Source of the DNA: Crocinitomix sp.
GTDB lineage: Bacteria > Bacteroidota > Bacteroidia > Flavobacteriales_D > Crocinitomicaceae
DNA length: 64,000 nucleotides
Direction: 5' to 3'
Assembly (NCBI GenBank): GCA_013138735.1
Contig: WTCE01000098.1
Location: forward strand, 1 to 64,000
Below the pieces are notes generated by a model, which saw only the letters and a list, made by a program, of their open reading frames with translations, was not told the DNA's origin and did no database searches. Shown one piece after another: positions 26,287 to 34,068 of this stretch. Position 1 is the stretch's first letter, and the number at the start of each line of letters is the position of its first letter. Both the position numbers and the translations under genes were made by a program.

Positions 26287-27221
26287 AACCAATAATTACA
26301 CATCTTCTTTTATTCAGCCTCCTGTTTGTAGCAAGTAATTCTAGTGTTGCACAGACGTCTGATGCTGAAATTTTATATGCCGACTTTACGGCCAAACAGC
26401 AATGTTATAATTCCTCAGATGGCCCAATAAAATTTATTGATGAAGGAGAAGGAATTCCAATCGTTTTATTGCACGGTGTGCCAACTTCAGGTTGGCTTTA
26501 TCGCAAAATGATTCCTCAATTATCAGCAAATGGATACCGCGTTATTGTGCCAGACATGTTGGGGTTTGGCAATAGCGATTGCCCAAATGGTAAAGGTCTT
26601 TATTCACCTCAAAATCATGCAAAGCGCTTGTTAGAATTAATGGATCATCTTGAAATTACTTCGTGGACGCAAGTTGTTCATGACGCCTCAAGTTTATGGA
26701 CAGCAGAAATGTTGCGGCAGAATCCCAATGCCATTAATCGCCTTGTTTTAATGAATACCGTCTTAAATCCAAATGGCGTCAATTGGAAAAATCAAATTGA
26801 AATTGGTTTAACAGCAAAATTGGGTTTAGCCATGCAAAGGTTAGGCTTACAAAAAGGATCATTTGTTACAAAATTTATTAAAGACAATTTGGTGGATACA
26901 CGACTAAGTCAGGCAGAATTAGATGGCTATGAGTTGGCAGTTATCTTGGGCAAAACCGAAGCCATTTTCGCACATTATATTCATATGTTTGAAATGTCGA
27001 TTGTCGAAAAAAATCATTTACCAGAGTTTAACGGACCAGTTGCTGTAATTTGGGGTGAGCTTGATAAAGGATTGAAATGGGCGCCCCAAGCGGCAAAAAT
27101 TATGGCGCACTTTCAAATCAAACCAGAAGACTTGCATTTGTTGCCTACCGGGCATTTAGTTCCAGAGGAAAAAGCGAATGAGGCTGCGGAATTAATTATG
27201 AATTTTATCAATCCAAAGTAA
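26283..27221 (+). CDS. secreted alpha/beta-hydrolase, haloalkane-dehalogenase-like with Asp at the nucleophile site
   Basis: It starts with TTG overlapping the previous stop and has a signal peptide cleaved near SVAQ. The oxyanion region reads VLLHGVPTSGWLYR. The elbow reads VVHDASSLW, with Asp where most family members have Ser, as in haloalkane dehalogenases. A likely acid is in IWGELDKG, and the likely His is in PTGHLVPEEKA. The Trp that follows the nucleophile in classic dehalogenases is missing. It may be a dehalogenase or a hydrolase of another substrate. Confidence 0.8.
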   Translation: MKPIITHLLLFSLLFVASNSSVAQTSDAEILYADFTAKQQCYNSSDGPIKFIDEGEGIPIVLLHGVPTSGWLYRKMIPQLSANGYRVIVPDMLGFGNSDCPNGKGLYSPQNHAKRLLELMDHLEITSWTQVVHDASSLWTAEMLRQNPNAINRLVLMNTVLNPNGVNWKNQIEIGLTAKLGLAMQRLGLQKGSFVTKFIKDNLVDTRLSQAELDGYELAVILGKTEAIFAHYIHMFEMSIVEKNHLPEFNGPVAVIWGELDKGLKWAPQAAKIMAHFQIKPEDLHLLPTGHLVPEEKANEAAELIMNFINPK

Positions 27222-27233
27222 ATCAATAGGATA

Positions 27234-27893
27234 ATGAAAACATACTTGAATTATTTTTTTTACTGTGGGCTGCTAATGGCTGTTACAGCCTGCGATTATG
27301 GAATCGAACATGAAAGTGAATTAGTGGGGGCTGATAGCATAACTTGGACACCAGATGAGGATCCGATAGATCCTGAAATTGAAGCTGATGAGGAACCTCA
27401 AATAACAGATGGAGTAATGGATCTGGAAAGTTTTCAGAATGAGTTTGACGTTTATCTTGATCATAAATTTGATTTTGGATGGCGCTATATTACGGCGAAC
27501 TATGATGAGTATCCTGAGGATGAATCATTGGAACACACTGAAGTGAAAAAGGATCTTGATTTATCCAAAGTCAAAGCAGTATCTATGGAAGGAGATCCTT
27601 ATCCGATTGATTTTAAGGGGTACGCTCAAGCTTATGATTATATGAATGGTTACCATTTTTACATTACATATATTCAAGGGGAAATAAGTGAAGAATTGCA
27701 TTATTACTACGTAAATGCGGCATTCGAAATAATTCATGAAGGAACATTAGCTTCTACAGGAGGAGACGAAGGGTCATGGTCTTATAGTTATGGCGAATTT
27801 TCTAAAGACTTTTCAGTTTATCATATTTACTATGCAGATGGCGAGGGGAAAGATACAAGTGACTATGGTTCTGATATTATCTATTTTGAATAA
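27234..27893 (+). CDS. lipoprotein of unknown function
   Basis: The signal peptide has a lipobox MAVTAC (Cys20). The mature part is very acidic (DEDPIDPEIEADEEPQ) with aromatic-rich beta segments such as YAQAYDYMNGYHFYITY and GSWSYSYGEFSKDFSVYHI. It follows the hydrolase gene by 12 bp and may share its transcript. Not recognised. Confidence 0.7.
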   Translation: MKTYLNYFFYCGLLMAVTACDYGIEHESELVGADSITWTPDEDPIDPEIEADEEPQITDGVMDLESFQNEFDVYLDHKFDFGWRYITANYDEYPEDESLEHTEVKKDLDLSKVKAVSMEGDPYPIDFKGYAQAYDYMNGYHFYITYIQGEISEELHYYYVNAAFEIIHEGTLASTGGDEGSWSYSYGEFSKDFSVYHIYYADGEGKDTSDYGSDIIYFE

Positions 27894-27905
27894 GCATCAA
27901 TAACT

Positions 27906-28118
27906 ATGAGCGAGCAAGAATTAGACGGTAGAGTGCGTAAAAACATTCAAATAGGAACATTTGTTGAAGTTGTACTCAAAGCCGATCAACGAACAGGCGA
28001 ACTCACAGAGGGAGCGGTTAAAAGAATATTGACCAATTCACCCAAACATCCGCATGGAATTAAGGTGCTGTTAGACACAGGTGAGGTTGGCCGCGTTAAA
28101 GTCATTCACGAAGATTAG
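27906..28118 (+). CDS. YwbE-family protein
   Basis: A 70-residue protein that fits the YwbE (DUF2196) family over its length: GRVRKNIQIGTFVEVVLKA, DQRTGELTEG, ILTNSPKHPHGIKVLLDTG and VGRVKVI. The compact beta-rich layout suggests a small nucleic-acid-binding or SH3-like fold, but its role is unknown. It follows the lipoprotein gene by 12 bp. Confidence 0.9.
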   Translation: MSEQELDGRVRKNIQIGTFVEVVLKADQRTGELTEGAVKRILTNSPKHPHGIKVLLDTGEVGRVKVIHED

Positions 28119-28191
28119 TAAGGCCTTTTTTTTGTTGCCCAAAAGGAACCTCCTTATCAAATTGAGCGTCTTTGATTCAAAGAGACCAATT

Positions 28192-29598
28192 ATGAAATCC
28201 ATATTATTAGCCCTAATATTACTTTTCAATTTTTCGATATTTGCCCAAATTGACTGTATTCCTTTCAGCGACTATTCAGACGATTATGTGAACGAAGTTG
28301 GTTGGAATGATGTCGATTATCCTCCAGGAACAACCTTTATGGAAGAAGGTGCTTTGAAAATTGTAAAAGCAGAAGGTGAAACCAATTATTTGTCAACCGG
28401 TTCAGACGAATTTACATTCATGGGGAATGTTGATATTGATGTTAGTGAATTAGATTGCCCTCACAAAACACTGACTTTTTCTATGGTTGCTGTAGGTTCA
28501 TCTTGGGTAGATGTGGATGGTGAAGTTGTGGGGGATATGGCCGAACCTTTTCCATTGTCATACAGTGGTGATGGCTGGATTTGTGAATATGATGGTGAAA
28601 TAAGTTTGACGATTACAGGAGATTTTGATTTGGTCAATATCTATGGTTCAACCAATATTCTGTCGGATTGTTGCTTAGAATGTGTTGACGGACCAGAAGA
28701 GAATTGCCTTAATTTTGGTGATTATACAACACCCTTTGGCGATACAGTTGGATGGGATGATGAGACATACCCAAGTGGCTCCGTATTTATGGAAACAGGG
28801 GACATTAAATTAATTAAACCAGATGGCGAGACCAATTATCTTTCTGTAGATGATGAAAGTTTTTTCTTTGTGGGGAATGTCACGATTGATGTGGCAAGTT
28901 TTGATTGTCTAAATCGTGTGCTAACTTTCGATATAGTTCCTGATCCGTCAAACGGTATTTCTGTAGATGGTAATATAATTTCAGATGAATTTGAGGATTG
29001 GCCTGCTGATTATGACGGAGATGATTTTACGTATAATTTGGTTGATCAAACGGTAACCATTTCAGGTTTTTTTAATCAAGTAATGCTTTTTGGTTCTACC
29101 AATATCCTTTCCAATGTTTGTGTAGAATGCGATTCAGCTGCATTTGATACGAACTGCATTCCTTTTAACGACTATGGAGATGATTATGTAAATGAAGTCG
29201 GTTGGAATGATGACGATTATCCAGCAGGGTCTGTATTCATGGAGAATGGCGATTTAAAGTTGGTAAAACCTGAAGGCGAAACAAATTATTTGTCAGTTAC
29301 AGAAGAGGGAATGTTCTTTGTTGGTAATATTGATATAGATGTTGCTGATTCAGATTGTGACGAGAAGGTTTTGACTTTCACACTTATTCCTGATATCTCT
29401 AACGCTCTTTCGGTTGACGGCGAAATCGTTTCAGATGAATTTGAGGCTTGGCCAAGTACTTATGATGGAGATGGATTTACCTTTGAAATGGATGACGACG
29501 GAAATTGCACCATCACTGGGAATTTTGACATAGTGAGTTTATTCGGATCAACTAATATTTTGTCATACGTTTGTTTGTTTGGACTGTGCAGATATTGA
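28192..29598 (+). CDS. secreted protein with three tandem ~150-residue repeats, severed from its T9SS tail
   Basis: ATG 28192 gives a signal peptide cleaved near IFAQ. Three repeats follow, each starting with a Cys and an acidic segment (CIPFSDYSDDYVNEVGWND; NFGDYTTPFGDTVGWDD; CIPFNDYGDDYVNEVGWND) and ending GSTNILS. The first two repeats end with C-x-x-C. The third ends in a frameshift at a (TTTG)3 tract, so the frame stops at 29598 with FGLCRY. Removing one TTTG would join it to the sorting domain at 29579. Confidence 0.8.
   Translation: MKSILLALILLFNFSIFAQIDCIPFSDYSDDYVNEVGWNDVDYPPGTTFMEEGALKIVKAEGETNYLSTGSDEFTFMGNVDIDVSELDCPHKTLTFSMVAVGSSWVDVDGEVVGDMAEPFPLSYSGDGWICEYDGEISLTITGDFDLVNIYGSTNILSDCCLECVDGPEENCLNFGDYTTPFGDTVGWDDETYPSGSVFMETGDIKLIKPDGETNYLSVDDESFFFVGNVTIDVASFDCLNRVLTFDIVPDPSNGISVDGNIISDEFEDWPADYDGDDFTYNLVDQTVTISGFFNQVMLFGSTNILSNVCVECDSAAFDTNCIPFNDYGDDYVNEVGWNDDDYPAGSVFMENGDLKLVKPEGETNYLSVTEEGMFFVGNIDIDVADSDCDEKVLTFTLIPDISNALSVDGEIVSDEFEAWPSTYDGDGFTFEMDDDGNCTITGNFDIVSLFGSTNILSYVCLFGLCRY
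29570..29581. repeat. (TTTG)3 tract at a frameshift
   Basis: Three TTTG units lie at the break between the repeat protein and its T9SS tail. Two units instead of three would give Val-Cys-Leu-Asp-Cys and a continuous frame. This is the signature of slipped-strand mispairing, though a fixed mutation or a sequencing error is also possible. Confidence 0.75.
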
Positions 29599-29881
29599 TA
29601 CCGACGGACTAATTGAATTGACAAACCAAAATACATTCAGCATTTATCCGAACCCTAGTTTCAACAACGCAACAATAAAATTCAACAACGCAAATGAAGA
29701 TAATTATCAATTGCTAATCACCAATCTTTCAGGACAACAATTATATTCTGAAAAAGTGAGTGGAACAAATCTATCTACAGGTTATAAATTGGATTTACAA
29801 AACTTTGAACAAGGCGTTTATTTTGTGTCTATTCAAAATGGAAGTGAAGTGAGAGTGGTGAAGTTGGTTAAAGGCAATTAG
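29579..29881 (+). pseudogene. T9SS type A sorting domain, out-of-frame tail of the preceding gene
   Basis: The frame carries a complete type A sorting domain: FSIYPNPSFNNATIKF, YQLLITNLSGQQLY and GVYFVSIQNGSEVRVVKLVKG. It starts with DCADIDTDG, which matches the C-x-x-C linker ending the earlier repeats of the upstream frame. Without the upstream signal peptide it cannot be secreted, so the unit is probably one gene broken by a frameshift. If the tract is unstable, the full-length protein may be made in part of a population. Confidence 0.75.
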
Positions 29882-30012
29882 CAATTAACAATGTTCAATT
29901 GGGTGAAAAATCTTGATTAACGCATAATACTTGCCGAATTTCATATTGTAGTACAACACATTTATTTCGAGTCAAATCGTATTGAACATAACACATTGAA
30001 CATTGCACATTG
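29882..30012. other. AT-rich intergenic segment
   Basis: Contains runs such as ACATTGAACATTGCACATTG that lead into the tandem repeats. No coding frame or hairpin with a T-run is seen. Confidence 0.4.
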
Positions 30013-30280
30013 AAAAACCCCGTCAAACCGCATTATATCATTCAAACATTAAACCATTAAAAACTCCGTCAAACCGCCTTATATCATTCAAACATTATCG
30101 CATTAAACCATTAAAAACCCATCAAACCGCATTATATCATTCAAACATTATCGCATTAAACCATTAAAAACCCCGTCAAACCGCCTTATATCATTCAAAC
30201 ATTATCGCATTAAACCATTAAAAACCCCGTCAAACCGCCTTATATCATTCAAACATTAAAAACCCGAGTCAAACCGCATT
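30013..30280. repeat. 54-bp tandem repeats, four to five near-identical units
   Basis: Units start at about 30013, 30059, 30113, 30166, 30220 and 30258. Full units are 53-54 bp and read AAAAACCCCGTCAAACCGC then MTTATATCATTCAAACATT and ATCGCATTAAACCATT. The first unit lacks 8 bp (ATCGCATT) and the last two are partial. Copies differ by few bases, so they are recent duplications. They are not a CRISPR array, since no variable spacers are present. Confidence 0.85.
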
Positions 30281-30290
30281 GATAATTGCA

Positions 30291-30995
30291 CTACATCTTA
30301 TCCCACCTAGCCCTATGCCCACGACAATCAAAATGAACAGTCATTGATCCCGGATATCTTCCAAGTCCACCTTTATTGCCAACAATTTCTTCCATAATAT
30401 CCAAAACTATGGTTTTGTCAGCTTGCGTTTTTTCGCCATCATTATTAATGTCTTCTATAACAATATCCACTGCTTTGCCCCAAATATGTTGACTTGAACT
30501 TGCGCCGCCTTTCTTTTCATTATAAGTTGGGTGGCGGTGACTTTCACGGACGACAAATCCGTATTTATTATAACCGTCTTCATCTAATCTAAGGACTAAA
30601 TCAAGCATCATGTAGAGCATTTTTTTATCGACTAGCCAAAATTGTTCGATATTCTTAGCGTAATCTTCTTCGTTTTTTGAATAGTAAGCATCCGTAGTTA
30701 CAAAGTTTCGAATTCGATATTCGCCCACAATATATTTTAGAACATCATCTCCTTGCAGGACATAGAAACTTTCTTTTTTCAGACTGCTTTTAAACTTTCC
30801 GTTAGAATTGGTGTATTCTTTATAATCGTCATCCAAATCGGCAAAGTCAACCTGTTCAAATTCCGCCAAGACACTGTCAATTCCGGCATGGGTTAAAACG
30901 GGTTCTTGTGGATTTTCTACATCAAATTTTTCAATGGGATCGGTTTTACACGAAAGTAGAATTAAAGCTAAAACTATGGCTGCGTATTTTTTCAT
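30291..30995 (-). CDS. lipoprotein with a D,D-carboxypeptidase-like peptidase domain (M15/DUF882 type)
   Basis: It has a lipobox LLSCKT (Cys16). The C-terminal domain has SSQHIWGKAVDIVIED (His-x6-Asp zinc ligands) and VHFDCRGHRARW (third ligand and catalytic region), preceded by VRESHRHPTYNEKKG. This matches the M15 or DUF882 family of peptidoglycan peptidases. The N-terminal 100 residues are unique. It likely trims cell wall cross-links at the outer membrane. It overlaps the next gene upstream (30992) by 4 bp. Confidence 0.82.
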   Translation of the reverse strand: MKKYAAIVLALILLSCKTDPIEKFDVENPQEPVLTHAGIDSVLAEFEQVDFADLDDDYKEYTNSNGKFKSSLKKESFYVLQGDDVLKYIVGEYRIRNFVTTDAYYSKNEEDYAKNIEQFWLVDKKMLYMMLDLVLRLDEDGYNKYGFVVRESHRHPTYNEKKGGASSSQHIWGKAVDIVIEDINNDGEKTQADKTIVLDIMEEIVGNKGGLGRYPGSMTVHFDCRGHRARWDKM

Positions 30996-31285
30996 GGTCG
31001 TTTTGGTTTTTTGCGAATGAAAAATATCATGCCAATCAATAACAACACAAATCCTCCACCCAAGTAATAAACTAATCCTTTAATTATTTTTTTCTTCTTC
31101 TTTGGTTTTTCTGCAATTTCTGGTTCAACTACGTTCTGCTCAGTTTGAAAAACACTCAATATCGTTGAAGAGTTTAGGTTAATTCCAATTACTTCTTCAA
31201 GATTTATAGTTGTTCCCGATACATTAATGGAAGCGAATCCGTTGAATACGAAAAGAGTAGACAGTGTGAAAAGTAAATGTTTCAT
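30992..31285 (-). CDS. small secreted/membrane protein, unknown
   Basis: ATG 31285 gives 97 residues (a TTG at 31294 is also in frame). A signal peptide (MKHLLFTLSTLFVFNGFAS) precedes a short linker, a Lys-rich stretch (EKPKKKKKIIKG) and one helix (YYLGGGFVLLLIGMIFFI) with a basic tail. It is translated with the peptidase gene by a 4-bp overlap. It may anchor or guide that peptidase; this is inference. Confidence 0.6.
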   Translation of the reverse strand: MKHLLFTLSTLFVFNGFASINVSGTTINLEEVIGINLNSSTILSVFQTEQNVVEPEIAEKPKKKKKIIKGLVYYLGGGFVLLLIGMIFFIRKKPKRP

Positions 31286-31491
31286 AAAAGGCAAATTGGT
31301 ATAATTTTTAACGAGTCAAATAATAATAGTTACAAAAATGCTTTTTATTTAATGATTTACTATCGCCGCCAAGCCTTTATTTTAACGTCTTTTAAACATA
31401 ATTTAATTTTTTTTTGAAAAAACTTCAAAACTGAAGTAGCGAATTGGATGTTTCTGTATCAGTAAGGTAAAGAATAGAAAAAAATAACCTT

Positions 31492-31677
31492 ATGAAAACC
31501 TCAAATTTAAAATTTATAACCTTGTTTTGAATGGCGATTATATTTGCTGTTTCAATGACGTCTAAATTCCAGTTATTATCATCAGCTAGTGATTATGAAT
31601 TTTATGCATGAGCTGTAAGGGAGTGGATTGCGAATATTGGGCTGATATATAGGTTTAAGAGGGCTATATCTTATTGA
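31492..31677 (+). pseudogene. degraded small exported protein with two internal TGA codons
   Basis: From ATG 31492 one frame gives MKTSNLKFITLF, a TGA at 31528, then MAIIFAVSMTSKFQLLSS, a second TGA at 31609 and more residues until TGA 31675. The start has a signal-peptide look. Reading each TGA as Trp would give a continuous 61-residue protein, but no other gene here uses that code. It is most likely a decayed gene or chance frame. Confidence 0.35.
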
Positions 31678-31689
31678 TTAACGCCATCA

Positions 31690-31951
31690 CAAAAAAATCA
31701 GCGAATATCTGCTTTAGCTGCATCATCTGTGTTCCATTGACTGAACTTTATTAAAGAATCCTCGGGTTTTACATTTTGCATGGGTGAAAAAATCTACGTT
31801 TCGCAGTGATTTATAATCCTTTGATAACTCTGGCATTACATTTTTCAAGAGAAAAGAAATGCATAAATCTGCCTTAGACCTTCGCTAGAATTCTTCGCCA
31901 AAGGCTACGGCCGACAGCCAAATTTGCGTCATCTATGTGCCATCAACTAAT
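31690..31951. repeat. intergenic composite repeat block, largest in the window
   Basis: From left to right: AAAAAATCAGCGAATATCTG to GTGTTCCATTGACTG (31690-31745), TTCGCAGTGATTTATAATCC (from 31800), ACCTTCGCTAGAATTC through GGCTACGGCCGACAGCC (31879-31917), and TGCGTCATCTATGTGCC (from 31925). All four pieces have relatives in the gaps at 15.7, 16.6 and 25.9 kb. No coding frame is seen. Confidence 0.6.
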
Positions 31952-32014
31952 CTTCGTTAAACAGATCTTGTAGGTTTGCCTTTATTTTGATTAATTTTCA
32001 GAAAAACTATTACT

Positions 32015-32575
32015 GTGAGCGATTATAATCAATATTATTTATCAAAAAATTTATTTGGCGCTCCATATCCAGAGTTAGTTTCATATTTCGACACCTGTAA
32101 AACCGGAAGCGTTTTAGATTTAGGATGCGGGCAAGGCAGGGATGCGTTGTTTTTAGCTGATTTAGGATTTAAAGTTACGGCGGTTGACAATTCTAAATTA
32201 GGTATTGCACAAATGTTAGATGAATCAAAAAGGCAAGGTCTTGAACTTAAAGGATTGGTAGCAGATATTTATGAATGGGATGATTTTAATTCATTTGATT
32301 ACGTTTTATTAGATAGTATGTTCCATTTTTTAAAGGAGGATAGAGCGAAAGAATTGGCATTTATTCATAAAATTTTTGATGGCCTAAAGACAAATGCTGC
32401 TGTTGTGTTTTGTATCCCAGATAATGGAGATAAAGTGTCGATTTTAGAAAATGCTATTGCTGAAAATCAAAAATTAGTAACCATTGCGAAAGTTCCATTT
32501 ATATATACGTTTAATGATGATGAAACGGGACAATCTACTGAAATGGATTATAACTTAATAAGTGTACAAAAGTGA
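32015..32575 (+). CDS. SAM-dependent methyltransferase (TehB-like)
   Basis: A Rossmann methyltransferase of 186 residues starting with GTG 32015. Motif I is LDLGCGQGRDALFLADLG, followed by VTAVDNSKLGIAQM, VADIYEW and DYVLLDSMFHFLKED. This small form resembles TehB-type or class I methyltransferases that act on small molecules. The target is unknown. It overlaps the downstream gene by 4 bp (GTGA). Confidence 0.88.
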   Translation: MSDYNQYYLSKNLFGAPYPELVSYFDTCKTGSVLDLGCGQGRDALFLADLGFKVTAVDNSKLGIAQMLDESKRQGLELKGLVADIYEWDDFNSFDYVLLDSMFHFLKEDRAKELAFIHKIFDGLKTNAAVVFCIPDNGDKVSILENAIAENQKLVTIAKVPFIYTFNDDETGQSTEMDYNLISVQK

Positions 32576-33306
32576 AAAGCAACCTACTAATTATTGCATT
32601 ATTCCTCAGCATTGTTGGGGACAGTCAAACAGTTCATAATTGGGTCAATGTGCAATACGATCCTAGTGAAGCTTCAGAAGTTTCTTTTGTTGATTTTTTG
32701 GTGCTCAACGGTTCCGTTCAGTCCTTTCATGAAATACAAGAAATAATAGGTGCAGCAAAGGAAAAAAGTATCGTTCATGTTGCCGTTGAATTGCAGAGAA
32801 ACGGATTTTTAAAGCGCGTACATAAAACTCTAGCCGATAGTAGTGAATCAATTAACGAATTTACTTATCTCGGCGCAGCAGGCTCTTATCAGCAGCATTG
32901 GATATCCATTTTTAATTTTGGTGTTAGAAAGGATACCGTTCAAGATGCATTTTATTCAGGCGATCAAAAAGACTGGCAAATTCGTGCAGATACCTTGGCC
33001 TACGATTCGGAAGAAAACATCATTTATTTCCGCAATAAAAGAGATGAGGTTTACACAACTTTTGATCAATACGGAAGAAAAGTCAAGGATTCTATTCCTT
33101 CGCACCCCAAATTAATGGCGCACGAAATTTCTTATAAATACAGCAAAAAGAAAATTGTAAAACTCGAATCATATCCCAACCAAAAAATTGAGATTAAAAC
33201 AACCTATTGGTTAGATAAACAAGGGAACTGGACCAAATGTATGATTCAAAGCAATGGGCGAATTAAAAACGCAATGCTAAGAAGAGAGCTAAGCTATTTC
33301 GATTGA
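32572..33306 (+). CDS. secreted protein of unknown function
   Basis: Starts with GTG overlapping the methyltransferase stop. A signal peptide (MKSNLLIIALFLSIVGDSQ) is followed by ~225 residues with beta-hairpin repeats such as FQ-type segments ENIIYFRNKRDEVYTTFDQYGRKV and TTYWLDKQGNWTKC. These resemble RHS/YD-like or YwqK-like hairpin repeats. It ends 1 bp before the convergent gene at 33308. Confidence 0.65.
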   Translation: MKSNLLIIALFLSIVGDSQTVHNWVNVQYDPSEASEVSFVDFLVLNGSVQSFHEIQEIIGAAKEKSIVHVAVELQRNGFLKRVHKTLADSSESINEFTYLGAAGSYQQHWISIFNFGVRKDTVQDAFYSGDQKDWQIRADTLAYDSEENIIYFRNKRDEVYTTFDQYGRKVKDSIPSHPKLMAHEISYKYSKKKIVKLESYPNQKIEIKTTYWLDKQGNWTKCMIQSNGRIKNAMLRRELSYFD

Positions 33307-33307
33307 T

Positions 33308-34057
33308 CTAGTTATAGATTTGAATCTCATCCGCCGTAACAATAGTTTTTTTGTCCGTAATGGTAACCGAATTTGAAACAGTGATCGTAGAACCTGTACT
33401 GATGTCCTTTGAAGCACAATAGACCGTATAATTTCCGTCCGTTAGATTGTTGAAAATATATTCACCATTCCCGCCAGTTCGTTCTAATTCTCCAAATACT
33501 TCATTTTCGCCATATACCAAATAAACCTTTTCATCAACAGCAGGTTGAATTGATTCCAATAACTCGCTTTTCCCAGATTGTGTGGTGCTAATTTCAAAAG
33601 GCGAAGTCACTTTATCTGCATTTGCCGTTTCACCAACCGCTTTATTAGTAATATATACAATGTCTACATTACGCGAAAGTGTGTAATGATCCGAAGCTTC
33701 AGTTTCAATTTCAGCCATAGTATTTGCGGCAATTTCTACATTAGAATCTGAATAATTAAATGAAACTTCTATTCCTGTTCGCCCTGCTAAACTTGGATTT
33801 GATTCACTTGGCCAAGTAGGATTGTCGTAATAAATATAAAACTGTTCTGCACCAATCGGATTATTAAGAACCCAGTAATCACCATGCTCAACACTTAAGC
33901 CCTGCGAAAAAAGGACCTCACTAATTTCTACTTGTGCCGATTGATGGTTCTGACTTTTTACAAAACCTGTAATGGAAGATGTTCCGCCTGGGCCTTCTGT
34001 TTTATTGCAAGATATTAAAAGGACTGCTGCAATGCAGCTAAGAATTATTTTGGTCAT
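33308..34057 (-). CDS. lipoprotein with carboxypeptidase-regulatory-like repeats
   Basis: It has a lipobox VLLISCNK (Cys17). The mature part includes beta segments SSITGFVKSQNHQ, EVFGELERTGGNGEYIFNNL and DGNYTVYCASKD that look like two carboxypeptidase regulatory-type beta sandwiches. It follows the CotH-like gene by 11 bp, so the two probably share a transcript. It may be an outer-membrane partner of the secreted CotH-like protein. Not assigned to a named family. Confidence 0.65.
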   Translation of the reverse strand: MTKIILSCIAAVLLISCNKTEGPGGTSSITGFVKSQNHQSAQVEISEVLFSQGLSVEHGDYWVLNNPIGAEQFYIYYDNPTWPSESNPSLAGRTGIEVSFNYSDSNVEIAANTMAEIETEASDHYTLSRNVDIVYITNKAVGETANADKVTSPFEISTTQSGKSELLESIQPAVDEKVYLVYGENEVFGELERTGGNGEYIFNNLTDGNYTVYCASKDISTGSTITVSNSVTITDKKTIVTADEIQIYN

Positions 34058-34068
34058 ACTAAATTAAT

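Noticed and set aside
30013-30280. CRISPR-like array
   Set aside because: The units are continuous tandem repeats with no unique spacers, and no cas genes are present.
31492-31677. TGA recoding to Trp or Sec
   Set aside because: All clear genes in the window end with TAA, TAG or TGA as stops, and no SECIS-like hairpin was seen after either TGA.
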